A DNA stretch of 37,400 nt from Desulforhopalus vacuolatus (GCF_016918505.1 NZ_JAFFPZ010000027.1:1-37400); one strand, 5' to 3'. Positions 1-8,168 are shown, numbered from the stretch's first letter. The notes: a model not told the origin generated them from the sequence alone. Translations and numbers: made by a program.

Positions 1-149
1 TTTTTGTTTATATTACAGTATGTTACTGACTATAATTGTTTATTCATTCGTCAATAATGTAAATACCAAAAGTAGCCATTTTCATAACAGGTCAGGTTGC
101 TTTTTCTATTCTCGGACAGGCTCCTAGGAAATCCACGATTGCAAGCCCC

Positions 150-182
150 GTTAAATGAGGCCGCGGAGCAGTCTCATTTAAC
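150..182. repeat. 10-bp perfect inverted repeat
   Basis: GTTAAATGAG at 150-159 is answered by CTCATTTAAC at 173-182 across a GC-rich 13-base loop. No T-run follows on either side, so it does not look like an intrinsic terminator. It could be an operator or the relic of a mobile element end. Confidence 0.5.
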
Positions 183-388
183 AGTGGGTTAAGTGAAAAA
201 AACCCATAATATCAACCTTATATGGACTCTTTTCCCTTTATATTTTGTATTAAAGGAGAAAAGTAGAAAATCATGTCCAGTTATTAACTTTACCTTCCTT
301 TTTTTCTATACAATTTGATTGTATCACTGTTATTATTGAAAACAAGCCAAAATTCACTCCAAACCCTCAGCTCAAACTGATGGATCAA

Positions 389-422
389 GTGCGTGAGCCC
401 CTGAGATAATCTCATTACGCAC
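389..422. repeat. Nested inverted repeats (possible operator)
   Basis: An outer arm pair GTGCGT (389-394) and ACGCAC (417-422) encloses TGAGAT-A-ATCTCA (402-414), a 13-base palindrome with a one-base centre. The nesting resembles a dimeric regulator site, but no gene it would control is evident. Confidence 0.35.
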
Positions 423-777
423 GCTCAACAGAAAAAACATATTGCCAGTGGTTTTTACGATAGATCTCTTTTTATGGGGAAAAACGCAACCCAAAAGATA
501 TGGGAGAACGAGAGATTGAGAGTTTTTTGTCCCATTTGGCTTCTGCTCAAAATGTCGCTGATCTCCCCAGAGGCAGGCCTTAAATGTCTGGCTTTCCTCT
601 GTCGTGACGTTCTACAGGCCCCTCCTTTAGATCAATCCATTGCCCCAGTTCGCACTAAACGTAAGCGTCATCCCCCCTACTGTATTAACTGAAGGGAAAC
701 CATCTATTTAATGGCCAGGTATACGCCTCATGGAGTGCATTCACCTTCTTGCCGCGTATACGGATCGATGAATCATA

Positions 778-935
778 CCATTTACATTTTGTATTAACGG
801 ATTAGTAGGCCAAACACCCAAATTGCTCGTCTCTACAATGTTGGAAATTTATTTTACGGGTATTGATTATGCAGATCCAGATGCAATCCCGCCGTTATCC
901 CCCCTGTGGTAACAACATGGTGTTGTATTTATGGG
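778..935. repeat. Composite of interspersed repeat fragments
   Basis: In order: an ACAAAATGTAAAT module in reverse orientation (about 778-797), a CCCAAATTG..CGTCTCTAC module (about 816-837), and a block around 850-925. The last block reappears in reverse complement near 24795-24870, including the shared GCAGATCCAGATGCAAT stretch. The order of modules matches other intergenic regions of the window. Confidence 0.6.
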
Positions 936-1019
936 AAAAAAGGCGTTTTATATATTAAATCTTTCGCCTATTTCATTACCCATCCAGTCTTTGTTCTTCC
1001 GTCTTTCCCGCTTTAAATT

Positions 1020-1150
1020 TTAAAAATCTTTATCCTCAAATGCTTTTGCCTTTCTTCGTGTTCCTTCGCGTTCTTCGCGGTAAAAAATGTCTTTCCGCCT
1101 TTTGCTTTTCCCTTTTGCCTGTCTCCCGTCTTCTGCCTCCCCTTCTCCAC
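1020..1150. repeat. Interspersed repeat: CTTCGCGGT module plus pyrimidine tract
   Basis: The segment around 1052-1086, with the core CCTTCGCGTTCTTCGCGGT, recurs near 27191-27225 and, slightly diverged, near 28319-28352. It is followed by a TTTTGCTTTTCCC / CTGTCTCCCGTCT pyrimidine tract of the heptad family described for other gaps. Confidence 0.6.
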
Positions 1151-1331
1151 TCCTTCCTGTTTTCATTTCGATGAACTCGTTGTTCTTAAATGTTTTTTTT
1201 GTTTTCCACGGATTTTTTGAGAAGTTACCTTTCCTTGACTGATTTTTCCCATCACCGTATATTCAAAGCAAGAACTTGAAAAAGTATGGGAAAATAACCA
1301 CAACAAGCCACGCCTGCCCCCATGGAGAGAC

Positions 1332-2288
1332 ATGGAGAAGCTGACAATTTCAGCAGAGATTGAACATATTATATTGGAAAACGGCTGGCTTGATCAGGTG
1401 GACAAAGTATCGTTCCTGGCTGCCGGGGAGTACAACGAAAACCATCTGGTGGTTTCGGGCGGGATAACGTACCTCTTTCGCATCAACCACGGCAGCCAGA
1501 TCAATCAGGCGGACCAGATCCGCTATGAATATAATGTTCTCAAGGCGGTTGAACCTTCGGGCGTGACCCCCAGGGCTTTTTTTGTGGCGTCAGACTCCCC
1601 TCTTGGCGGGGTGCTGCTCATGGAATTCATCCCGGGCAGACCGTTTGATTTTGCCCGGGATCTCAACAAGGTGCCCCCGATCTTTGCCGCCATCCATGGT
1701 CTGCCCGTGTCCGAAACTCTGGTGGTTCAGAATACTCCCATCCTGGATATCGCAGACGAAAGTTTTCAGCTGCTCGATAAATTTCCCGACCACCCAATGG
1801 CAGAGCAGAAACAGCGCCTCCTTGACTACCATGAACAGATTTTGCAGCTCAACCAGGAGCATGGGGCCCTGTTCGACAACGAGTCGCTATGCATGGTGAA
1901 CACCGAGGTTAATTCAGGGAATTTCATCATTCAGGAGAACCAGGGATTTCTCGTAGACTGGGAAAAGGCGGTTGTCTCGTACAGGTATCAGGATCTTGCC
2001 CATTTTCTCATTCCCACCACCACCCTGTGGAAGTCCGATTTCAGGTTTACCCCGAAGCAAAGGATCGATTTTCTCCGGGAGTATTACCGGCTGATTTCGC
2101 CTGATTTTTCCTTTGACGAACTTGAATGTAAAACAGCGATTCTTGAACGAACCATCCTGCTCAGAGCCTTGAGCTGGTGCTTCATGGCCTATGTTGAATA
2201 CACAGCCCCCGGGCGGGTTCTCAAGGACAGGGTCACCTTTGATAAAATCAAAACCTACCTGGGAAACCTTGAATGTTTTTTAAATTAA
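1332..2288 (+). CDS. APH/choline-kinase-fold phosphotransferase, altered catalytic loop
   Basis: This 318-residue protein has the layout of the aminoglycoside phosphotransferase / choline kinase family. An N-lobe (about 1-105) ends in the hinge-like LLMEFIPGRPFD, and a C-lobe carries a catalytic-loop-like stretch at 190-197 followed by LVDWE (207-211), which matches the family's metal-binding DxE. The usual Brenner motif HxDxxxxN reads N190-T-E192-V-N-S-G-N197, so the histidine and catalytic aspartate are replaced. Activity is therefore uncertain. It may be a small-molecule kinase with changed chemistry or a nucleotide-binding pseudokinase. Its last 16 bases overlap the next gene, an ABC ATPase, so it is translationally coupled to the transporter and probably acts on the imported substrate. 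The substrate is unknown. Confidence 0.75.
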   Translation: MEKLTISAEIEHIILENGWLDQVDKVSFLAAGEYNENHLVVSGGITYLFRINHGSQINQADQIRYEYNVLKAVEPSGVTPRAFFVASDSPLGGVLLMEFIPGRPFDFARDLNKVPPIFAAIHGLPVSETLVVQNTPILDIADESFQLLDKFPDHPMAEQKQRLLDYHEQILQLNQEHGALFDNESLCMVNTEVNSGNFIIQENQGFLVDWEKAVVSYRYQDLAHFLIPTTTLWKSDFRFTPKQRIDFLREYYRLISPDFSFDELECKTAILERTILLRALSWCFMAYVEYTAPGRVLKDRVTFDKIKTYLGNLECFLN

Positions 2289-3343
2289 CCAGGGTCAGCA
2301 AATCCTTTCACGGGAAACAGATACTGAACGACATCAGTTTTACGGCTGACAGGGGAGAGATCATCTCCTTTATCGGACCGTCCGGTGTGGGTAAAACTAC
2401 CCTGTTGAAGATCATTGCAGGCATGGAAACGCCCGATTCCGGGGAGATTTTTTTTAATACAGACACCGGGGATAAAAACCCTGCGGTCATGGTGTTCCAG
2501 GATTTCCTGCTCTTTCCCAATATGACGGTCTTTGATAATGTGGCCTTTGGGCTCAGGGCTGCAAAAACAGACAAACAGGTGATTCAGAAAAAGGTAATGG
2601 AGATGCTCGACTGCTTCCAGGTCCAGGAAAAGGCCGACCAGTATCCCAAACAACTCAGTGCCGGTCAGCAGCAGCGGGTGGCCATTGCAAGGGCCATGGT
2701 TATCAACCCGGGGGTACTGCTCCTGGACGAGCCCTTTGCCAATCTTGATAAAAACCTCAAGGCAGACACGGCTCTTTTTATCCGCAAGACTCAGAAACAA
2801 TTCAACACCACCACCATTTGTGTGATGCACGACCAGGAAGAGGCGTTCAGCATGTCCGACCGCATCGGCATCATGCTCGACGGGCAGCTGGTGCAGTTTG
2901 ACCGGGGGGACCGGGTCTTTAATGAACCCGTATCCATGAAAGCCGCTGCTTTTCTGGGCTATGTGAACCGGCTGACACCTGAAACTGTCGGCAAAGTAAA
3001 GATCCTTGACAACAGCGCAGAACAGGACCTGGATTTTTCCACAGAGGATTATTACTTCAGGGCCGAGGCAGCAACGATTTCTTTCAACCCCCAGGGCCAT
3101 TGGACAATCGTCCAGGTTGTTTTCTTTGGCAGAAACATCAGCTTTCATCTGCAAAGCGGCACAAGCATTGTCCAGGTTCATACGCTGTACAGCGGGTTTA
3201 AAACTGGGGACAGGGTTGATCTCTTCATCCATCGAATTTTACGGGGAAAACACCATGAAAAAAGCGCTTTTAATGCTGGGTCTGATTCTGCTGCTCGTGT
3301 CCTGCAACAGAGAGGCTCCCCAACAGGAAATCCTCACTTATGA
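2273..3343 (+). CDS. ABC transporter ATP-binding protein (YnjD-like importer)
   Basis: Cytoplasmic ATPase of an ABC importer. Visible motifs are Walker A GPSGVGKTT (35-43), the Q-loop VFQDFLLFP, the signature LSAGQ (128-132, with Ala in place of the usual first Gly), Walker B LLLDEP (149-154) and the switch His186 in VMHDQEE. The region after about 235 looks like a TOBE-type C-terminal domain. The gene starts inside the end of the upstream kinase gene. Its last 89 bases overlap the start of the binding-protein gene in another frame, so the final 30 or so residues are read from that gene's signal-peptide region and look unlike a conserved domain. E. coli YnjD is much shorter, so the original stop may have been lost. 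Importer membership is clear; the substrate is not. Confidence 0.9.
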   Translation: MFFKLTRVSKSFHGKQILNDISFTADRGEIISFIGPSGVGKTTLLKIIAGMETPDSGEIFFNTDTGDKNPAVMVFQDFLLFPNMTVFDNVAFGLRAAKTDKQVIQKKVMEMLDCFQVQEKADQYPKQLSAGQQQRVAIARAMVINPGVLLLDEPFANLDKNLKADTALFIRKTQKQFNTTTICVMHDQEEAFSMSDRIGIMLDGQLVQFDRGDRVFNEPVSMKAAAFLGYVNRLTPETVGKVKILDNSAEQDLDFSTEDYYFRAEAATISFNPQGHWTIVQVVFFGRNISFHLQSGTSIVQVHTLYSGFKTGDRVDLFIHRILRGKHHEKSAFNAGSDSAARVLQQRGSPTGNPHL

Positions 3344-4460
3344 TCAGGCCTTGATCAACGCCCGGGGAACCCGGGTTAACTTCTATATGTGGAGCGGTTC
3401 AGCCACCATCAACACCTGGATTGACGAGTATGTGGCCAGGGAAGTCAAAGAACAATTCGACATTGATCTCAACCGGGTGCCGATGGATGCCGAGGTCTTT
3501 GTCAACAAACTTCTCACGGAAAAACAGGTTGGGAAAAACAAAGGCACCATCGATCTTGTGTGGATCAATGGTGAAAATTTTAAAAATGCCAGACAGGCAG
3601 GTCTTCTCCGTGGCCCCATTGCAGACAGTCTCCCCAATTTCAAGGCATACATTGATCCCAAAAGCGTTGAATTTGATTTTGGGTTTCCCGTTGAGAACTA
3701 TGAAGTCCCCTATGGCAAGGCCCAGTTTGTCTTTATTTTTGACAGTGCAAAGACGGCAAAGACCTTTGACAGCCCTGCTTCTCTTGAAGAGTGGGTGATT
3801 CAACATCCAGGGAAATTCACCTATGCCCAGCCGCCGGACTTCACCGGGTCTGCCTTCCTCCGCCAGATCTTTTACGGACTCACCGGCGGTTATGAACAAT
3901 ACATGCATGGGTTTGACGAACAGCTCTACCTTGAAAAATCCCCCCTTCTCTGGTCCTACCTGAACCGACTCAAACCATATTTGTGGCAGCAGGGTAAATC
4001 ATATCCCAGGGACAGCACGGCCCTGGAGCTTCTTTTCCAGCGGGGCGAGGTGGATATCAACATGTCCTACTACCAGGCCTTTGCAGCCAACAAAATAATG
4101 GAGGGGAAATACCCCTCAAGCGTTCGCACCTTTGTGATGGACCATAACAGCATCTACAACAATCATTTTACCGCTATCCCCTTCAACGCCCCCAATTTGA
4201 GCGGCGCCATGGTTGTGTCTAACTTTCTGCTTTCACCCGAAGCCCAGCTTTCAAAAAACACCCCCTTGAACTGGGGCGATTTCACCGTGCTTGACATGGA
4301 AAAACTGCCGGTTGCGACAAGGCAGGATTTTGAGAAACTTGATCTTGGCGAGGCCACCCTTGACATTGACGTTCTCAACCGCAATGCCGTTCCGGAAATC
4401 CCGTCAGACTACCTGACACGGCTGGAAAACGACTGGCGGCGGTTTGTGCTGGAAAAATAA
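3255..4460 (+). CDS. ABC transporter substrate-binding lipoprotein (YnjB-like)
   Basis: The start ATG at 3255, preceded by GGGG, gives a signal peptide MKKALLMLGLILLLVSC whose lipobox LVSC places lipidated Cys17 at the mature N-terminus. A longer in-frame ORF from 3006 lies inside the ATPase gene and is rejected. The mature part (about 385 residues) resembles the YnjB / COG4134 binding proteins, with an early YMWSGSATINTWIDEYV segment like the YnjB N-terminus and an extended two-lobe periplasmic fold. It should be anchored at the periplasmic face and deliver ligand to the permeases encoded 3 bases downstream. The ligand cannot be read from the sequence. YnjB itself has no firmly established substrate to my knowledge. 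Confidence 0.88.
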   Translation: MKKALLMLGLILLLVSCNREAPQQEILTYDQALINARGTRVNFYMWSGSATINTWIDEYVAREVKEQFDIDLNRVPMDAEVFVNKLLTEKQVGKNKGTIDLVWINGENFKNARQAGLLRGPIADSLPNFKAYIDPKSVEFDFGFPVENYEVPYGKAQFVFIFDSAKTAKTFDSPASLEEWVIQHPGKFTYAQPPDFTGSAFLRQIFYGLTGGYEQYMHGFDEQLYLEKSPLLWSYLNRLKPYLWQQGKSYPRDSTALELLFQRGEVDINMSYYQAFAANKIMEGKYPSSVRTFVMDHNSIYNNHFTAIPFNAPNLSGAMVVSNFLLSPEAQLSKNTPLNWGDFTVLDMEKLPVATRQDFEKLDLGEATLDIDVLNRNAVPEIPSDYLTRLENDWRRFVLEK

Positions 4461-4463
4461 ACC

Positions 4464-5336
4464 ATGGCAAATTACCTCAAACTTCTGCCAGCACTGCTGC
4501 CCTTTGTCATCTTCTTTGCCGGTGGCATTGGTGTGACCCTTATCCAGTCGTTTGGAATGATGAACCCCCTTGTTCACTACGATTCCATCTGGACGGCCTA
4601 TACGACCATCCTCACCAACAGCCATTTCATCATATCCATACTGTTCTCCCTCTATGTGGCTCTTGTCTCATCGATCCTGGCCATTGTGTTTGGCACCTTG
4701 CTTGCCTATACCATCTGGAAGCTGCACCCTGCCATGCAGGTCAAGACCCTGGTCTATAAAATACCCCTGATCCTGCCCCACATTGCCGTGGCCTTTATCA
4801 CAATGATCTTTCTCAGCAGGTCGGGGATCATCTCGTCGATCTGCCACAGCCTTGGCATTATTTCCAGCATCGAGGATTTTCCAAACCTGATTTTCAGCCA
4901 ATACGGAATTGGGGAAATTGTCGCCTATACGGCAAAGGAGAGTTCTTTTGCCGCCCTCATGGCCATGTCTGTCCTGTTAAAATTTGACCGACGCTACCTT
5001 GATACGGCCCGGCAGCTGGGAGCTGGCAGGATGCGCATTTTTTTCATGGTGGTTCTGCCCCGGCTCAGGGAGATTCTTGTCACCACCTTTTTGATTCTCT
5101 TTATTTACAGCTTCGGGGCCTTTGAAATTCCCTATATGCTGGGCACGGCCAGCCCCGGGATGCTGAGCCTCCAGGTGTACAACTACTATTTCATGCATGA
5201 CCTTTCAGAACGGCCTGTGGCAATGGCCCTGCTGATGATTCTGTTTGCTGTTTCAGCACTTCTGGCTGTTGTCTACTTTCAGATAAGCTCTAAACTGGGG
5301 CATAAACACAAAGGAAGTGGTGATGACCAGGGATAA
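4464..5336 (+). CDS. ABC transporter permease 1
   Basis: Inner-membrane permease of 290 residues with an N-terminal membrane anchor and about six hydrophobic segments. The cytoplasmic EAA-type coupling loop is visible as DTARQLGAGRMRIFFMVVLP near residues 177-196. It begins 3 bases after the binding-protein stop and ends overlapping the second permease, as expected for a heterodimeric channel. No good Shine-Dalgarno precedes the ATG, so translation probably depends on coupling. The pair replaces the single fused YnjC permease of E. coli. Confidence 0.9.
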   Translation: MANYLKLLPALLPFVIFFAGGIGVTLIQSFGMMNPLVHYDSIWTAYTTILTNSHFIISILFSLYVALVSSILAIVFGTLLAYTIWKLHPAMQVKTLVYKIPLILPHIAVAFITMIFLSRSGIISSICHSLGIISSIEDFPNLIFSQYGIGEIVAYTAKESSFAALMAMSVLLKFDRRYLDTARQLGAGRMRIFFMVVLPRLREILVTTFLILFIYSFGAFEIPYMLGTASPGMLSLQVYNYYFMHDLSERPVAMALLMILFAVSALLAVVYFQISSKLGHKHKGSGDDQG

Positions 5337-6105
5337 AACCATAGTGCTGCTCGTATGGTCGATATTTCTGCTTCCCCTGGCGGTGCTGGCCCTCTACAGC
5401 TTTGCCGGGCGCTGGGCCTTTCCCTCCCTGCTGCCCGACACCATGGATCTGAGAACCCTGATCTATCTGAAAAAAAACAGCGCCAGCATCCTCACCAGCA
5501 TGGGTTCGTCGTTTTTATACTCAAGCGCTGCGGTTCTGCTGTCCATCGTCTATTCGCTTTTGCCAGCGTCGGTGTTAAGCCGATCGGATTTTCCAGGGCA
5601 GGGTTTTGTGGAAAGTCTGCTGCTGGCTCCAGCCGTCCTTCCGGTCATGACCTTTTCCATTGGCATTCACATGATCTTTATCCGCCTGGGCTTGGCCGAC
5701 ACCCATCTGGGAGTGGCCCTGATTCTTTCAATCTACAGCTATCCCTACATGTTACGAGCCCTGATGGCGGGCTATGCCACCATTGATCCCAACGCCCTGG
5801 TGTGCGCCCGCAACCTGGGGGCCGGTTTTTGGCAAATTCTCTGGGAAATTGAAATCCCGCTGCTGCTTCCAGCCATGGTGGCCGGCGGGTCCATTGTCTT
5901 CCTGGTTGCATTTTCAGACTATTTTCTGGTCTTTCTCATTGGCGGGGGCAGTGTGCCCTCCTACTCCGGGTATCTGTTTCCCTTTCTCAACTCAACCGAC
6001 TGGTCCATTGCCTCGGCACTCACCCTGCTCTCCCTTGTGCCGCCCCTGCTGCTTTTCCTGGTACTGGACCTGACACTGGCGAGGCTTTACCGCAAATGGA
6101 TGTAA
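5323..6105 (+). CDS. ABC transporter permease 2
   Basis: Second inner-membrane permease (260 residues), with about six membrane segments and an EAA-type loop around ALVCARNLGAGFWQILWEIE that would contact the ATPase. I choose ATG 5323 because AAGGA at 5311-5315 sits 7 bases upstream; in-frame GTG codons at 5317 and 5320 are alternatives. The start lies inside the end of permease 1. The stop overlaps the next gene by 10 bases, which ties the glycosyltransferase-like genes to the transporter operon. Confidence 0.88.
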   Translation: MTRDKTIVLLVWSIFLLPLAVLALYSFAGRWAFPSLLPDTMDLRTLIYLKKNSASILTSMGSSFLYSSAAVLLSIVYSLLPASVLSRSDFPGQGFVESLLLAPAVLPVMTFSIGIHMIFIRLGLADTHLGVALILSIYSYPYMLRALMAGYATIDPNALVCARNLGAGFWQILWEIEIPLLLPAMVAGGSIVFLVAFSDYFLVFLIGGGSVPSYSGYLFPFLNSTDWSIASALTLLSLVPPLLLFLVLDLTLARLYRKWM

Positions 6106-6809
6106 ACAAAAAAAAGCCTATACCCATCACTGTGATTATCCCGGTGCTGAATGAAACCGGAATTAACGGGTTTTTGTGTGATCTTGTGGAACAAACCGGA
6201 CATCAAGAAATAGAAATCATTGTGGTGGACGGCGATCCGGAGGGCTCGACCATTAACCGGATATCCAGGGATCACACAACTTGGCCGATCATCAAAAAAA
6301 TAACATCTCCCAAAGGCCGGGCCCTGCAGCAGAATGCCGGGGCTGCCGTGGCTCATGGGGATATCCTGCTTTTTCTCCACGCAGACACCCGCCTGCCCCC
6401 TTATTTCCATGGGCTGATCATTGACACCGTGGAAAAAGGATTTTCAGGCGGGGCCTTTGATCTTCACATTGACAGTTCACACCCCCTGATAAAACTCATA
6501 TCAAAGATTGCCTCGTTGCGGTCAAGAATCACGAGAATCCCCTATGGAGACCAGGCAATCTTCCTGAAAAGAGAGCTGTTTCATGACATTCATGGATTTG
6601 ACGAAATTCCCCTGATGGAAGATATTGCCCTGATGCAGAAGATTAAAAAGTCCGGGGCGCCCTTTAAGATCCTGCCTCAGAAAGTATCAACCTCTGCGAG
6701 GAGATGGAGAGACCAGGGAATCCTGTGGACCATGGTCCGCAACCCGATTCTGGCCATGCTCTATTACCTCGGGGTTCCCCCGCGAATTCTGGTGAAGTTC
6801 TACAAATAA
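6096..6809 (+). CDS. Glycosyltransferase family 2, rSAM/selenodomain-associated transferase 2 type
   Basis: A 237-residue GT-A-fold protein. It starts with a nucleotide-sugar-binding strand ITVIIPVLNE, followed by VVDGDPEG, GRALQQNAGA and LLFLHADT (the DxD-like metal site), then IPYGDQAIF and IPLMEDIALM, and ends with the TSARRW motif. This motif order is that of TIGR04283, which co-occurs in genomes with radical SAM/selenodomain (ArsS-like) proteins and with the transferase 1 family. Here transferase 1 is the very next gene, though no radical SAM gene lies in the window. The acceptor is unknown. Its presence in a transporter operon suggests modification of the imported compound or of a product made from it. 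Confidence 0.88.
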   Translation: MDVNKKKPIPITVIIPVLNETGINGFLCDLVEQTGHQEIEIIVVDGDPEGSTINRISRDHTTWPIIKKITSPKGRALQQNAGAAVAHGDILLFLHADTRLPPYFHGLIIDTVEKGFSGGAFDLHIDSSHPLIKLISKIASLRSRITRIPYGDQAIFLKRELFHDIHGFDEIPLMEDIALMQKIKKSGAPFKILPQKVSTSARRWRDQGILWTMVRNPILAMLYYLGVPPRILVKFYK

Positions 6810-6839
6810 ATGGTATCCCAAAGAGGAAAAACAACAGGC

Positions 6840-7469
6840 ATGAAAGACCTCTTGATTATTTTTATCAAATACCCTGAACCCGGCCGGGTCAAAACCAGGC
6901 TTGGCCGTCAAATCGGGTATGAACAAGCCGCCCTGTTCTACGAGGAACTGGTCAAGCAGCAGATTAGAGATCTTGACGGTAACTCCTATGACCTTGCATG
7001 TTACGTCGATGACAGCCACCCCCTGGACCAATATCGTTCAAAATTCGGCAGCGATCTCAATTTCTTTATGCAAAAAGGCAAGGATCTTGGAGAGCGCATG
7101 GCAAGAGCCATTGAAGAATCCTTTGAACGTCACCATGAAAGGGTAATCTTGATGGGCAGCGACATACCTCTTGTGAGCGGGCCGGATGTCACTCTTTTTT
7201 TCAACCACCTTTTAACCCATCAGATGGTGATCGGCCCTGCAGAGGACGGCGGGTATTACATGATCGGATGTCAAAAAGGAATCTCGGTTGTACCCCTGTT
7301 TGAAAATATTGCCTGGAGCACTCCGGATGTGTTGAAGACCACCCTTGCCAGGGCATCAGGCTTAAACGTCAGGATTGAAAAAACCTGGTTTGACATTGAT
7401 ACCCTGGAAGATCTTCAACTCTACCAGCACCTTGTGCGAACAGGGAAAAAGTTCCCGGAGAGGTGGTGA
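6840..7469 (+). CDS. TIGR04282/DUF2064 glycosyltransferase-like (transferase 1) protein
   Basis: The protein (209 residues from ATG 6840) has the features of the DUF2064 / rSAM-selenodomain-associated transferase 1 family. These are an opening IIFIKYPEPGRVKTRLG like nucleotidyl/glycosyltransferases of the CofC-MobA type, then QKGKDLGERMARA, MGSDIPLV (metal-binding Asp), GPAEDGGYYMIG and a late WFDIDTLEDL. An upstream in-frame ATG at 6810 directly abuts the previous stop and would add ten residues that do not fit the family, so the later start is preferred. It is the last gene of the seven-gene operon. Its substrate is not known. Confidence 0.87.
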   Translation: MKDLLIIFIKYPEPGRVKTRLGRQIGYEQAALFYEELVKQQIRDLDGNSYDLACYVDDSHPLDQYRSKFGSDLNFFMQKGKDLGERMARAIEESFERHHERVILMGSDIPLVSGPDVTLFFNHLLTHQMVIGPAEDGGYYMIGCQKGISVVPLFENIAWSTPDVLKTTLARASGLNVRIEKTWFDIDTLEDLQLYQHLVRTGKKFPERW

Positions 7470-7835
7470 ATGTGAGAACCCTGCGGCTCTTGCTGACGGG
7501 ACTGCGTGGACATTTTTTTGGCGATTAGGAATGAGTAATAATTCGTGGTTATCCGTGTCCATTCGTGGTTACAAACTACAAAAGGAACCACGAATGAACA
7601 CGAATTTTCACTAATACCAAATACATTTTTTACTGATTCGAGAACACGACTGCATGGAAATATTTTGTTTTTTCCTGTCTCCCGTCTCCTTTCTCCCTTT
7701 TTCCGTCCTGCTGTCTTTGAATCCGCTAATACAAAATGTAAATGGTATCAGTCGCCGTCGAACCTTCTTGAGCGTGAATTTATCGTCACCACGCCGGCTA
7801 CAGTTTACGCTGGCGACAGTAGTTAAAACAAGGAA
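7470..7835. repeat. Repeat-filled gap after the transporter operon
   Basis: The gap contains a GACTGCGTGGACATTTTTTTG fragment (about 7502-7520) shared with 24563-24625, then the hairpin listed separately, an ACGACTGCATGG fragment, a pyrimidine tract (about 7666-7710) and the TTTGAATCCGCTAATACAAA end module (7717-7740). No coding sequence is seen. Confidence 0.6.
7555..7601. repeat. 16-bp inverted repeat (CGTGGTT class)
   Basis: GTGTCCATTCGTGGTT (7555-7570) pairs with AACCACGAATGAACAC (7586-7601) at 15 of 16 positions across a 15-base loop. A lone right arm (AACCACGAATGGACACGAAT) recurs near 25695. There is no T-run, so a terminator role is not supported. Confidence 0.6.
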
Positions 7836-7867
7836 TTGACTTGCTACTTTCAGCTAATCTCTATAAT
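7836..7867 (+). promoter_or_regulatory. Candidate sigma-70 promoter of the defence island
   Basis: TATAAT at 7862-7867 is a perfect -10 hexamer. A TTGACT lies at 7836-7841 but the spacer would be 20 bases; TTGCTA at 7841-7846 would give 15. It lies about 110 bases before the first gene of the island and reads in its direction. Confidence 0.4.
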
Positions 7868-7870
7868 TTC

Positions 7871-7942
7871 AACCCTGTTTAACCTAATCTGGCCGGATAA
7901 TGCGTACAGGGTTACACCGTGGTAAGCACCCAGGCATGCCTG
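7871..7942. promoter_or_regulatory. Inverted repeat and palindrome in the leader of the defence island
   Basis: AACCCTGT (7871-7878) and ACAGGGTT (7906-7913) form a perfect 8-bp inverted repeat just after the candidate -10. A 12-bp palindrome, CAGGCATGCCTG, follows at 7931-7942. Both sit between the promoter and the HTH gene, where an autoregulatory operator would be expected. Binding by the HTH protein is an inference. Confidence 0.35.
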
Positions 7943-7976
7943 CGGGGCCGGTCTCAAGAGAATAATGGAGTCGAAA

Positions 7977-8168
7977 ATGGAAGACAGGTGGCGATCTGTT
8001 GATGAAATTGGCGAATATCTCGGAATCAAAAGAGATACGGTCTACAAGTGGATTCGTGAAAAAGGTATGCCAGCCCATAAAGTTGGTCGCTTGTGGAAAT
8101 TCAAAAAAGACGAAGTTGACGGCTGGGTGCGTAAAGGAAGTGCTGAATCGTCTGGTGACATCAACTGA
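7977..8168 (+). CDS. Excisionase-type helix-turn-helix DNA-binding protein
   Basis: A 63-residue protein covering one MerR/excisionase-like HTH domain. The helix pair is SVDEIGEYLG and KRDTVYKWIREKG, followed by the typical wing MPAHKVGRLWKFKKDEVD. ATG 7977 is preferred because TGGAG lies six bases before it; an in-frame ATG at 7965 would place that signal inside the gene. Proteins of this type often head restriction-modification and other defence operons. Here it is followed after 50 bases by the helicase gene. A role as local transcriptional regulator is likely but not shown. Confidence 0.85.
   Translation: MEDRWRSVDEIGEYLGIKRDTVYKWIREKGMPAHKVGRLWKFKKDEVDGWVRKGSAESSGDIN

Larger units (their letters stand above)
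1..1331. other. Intergenic region with repeats, no convincing gene
   Basis: No ORF here has a ribosome site plus family-like sequence. The stretch is AT-rich in its first 480 bases and holds two inverted repeats, listed separately. From about 778 it becomes a patchwork of the interspersed repeat modules seen elsewhere in the window, including the palindromic CCCAAATTG..GTCTC module, the CTTCGCGTTCTTCGCGGT module near 1064 and a pyrimidine tract near 1085-1150. The last 180 bases lead into the operon that starts at 1332. A 72-codon ORF at 474-692 has no recognisable domain and is not called. Confidence 0.6.

Noticed and set aside
474-692. 72-codon ORF in the left gap
   Set aside because: No recognisable domain, no good ribosome site and ordinary non-coding surroundings. 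It could be a remnant but nothing supports a gene.
2285-3232. 315-codon ORF on the minus strand opposite the ATPase
   Set aside because: It is antisense to a gene with all ABC motifs and has no family features of its own.
3006-3254. N-terminal extension of the binding-protein ORF
   Set aside because: It lies inside the ATPase gene, and the lipoprotein signal peptide at 3255 clearly marks the real start.
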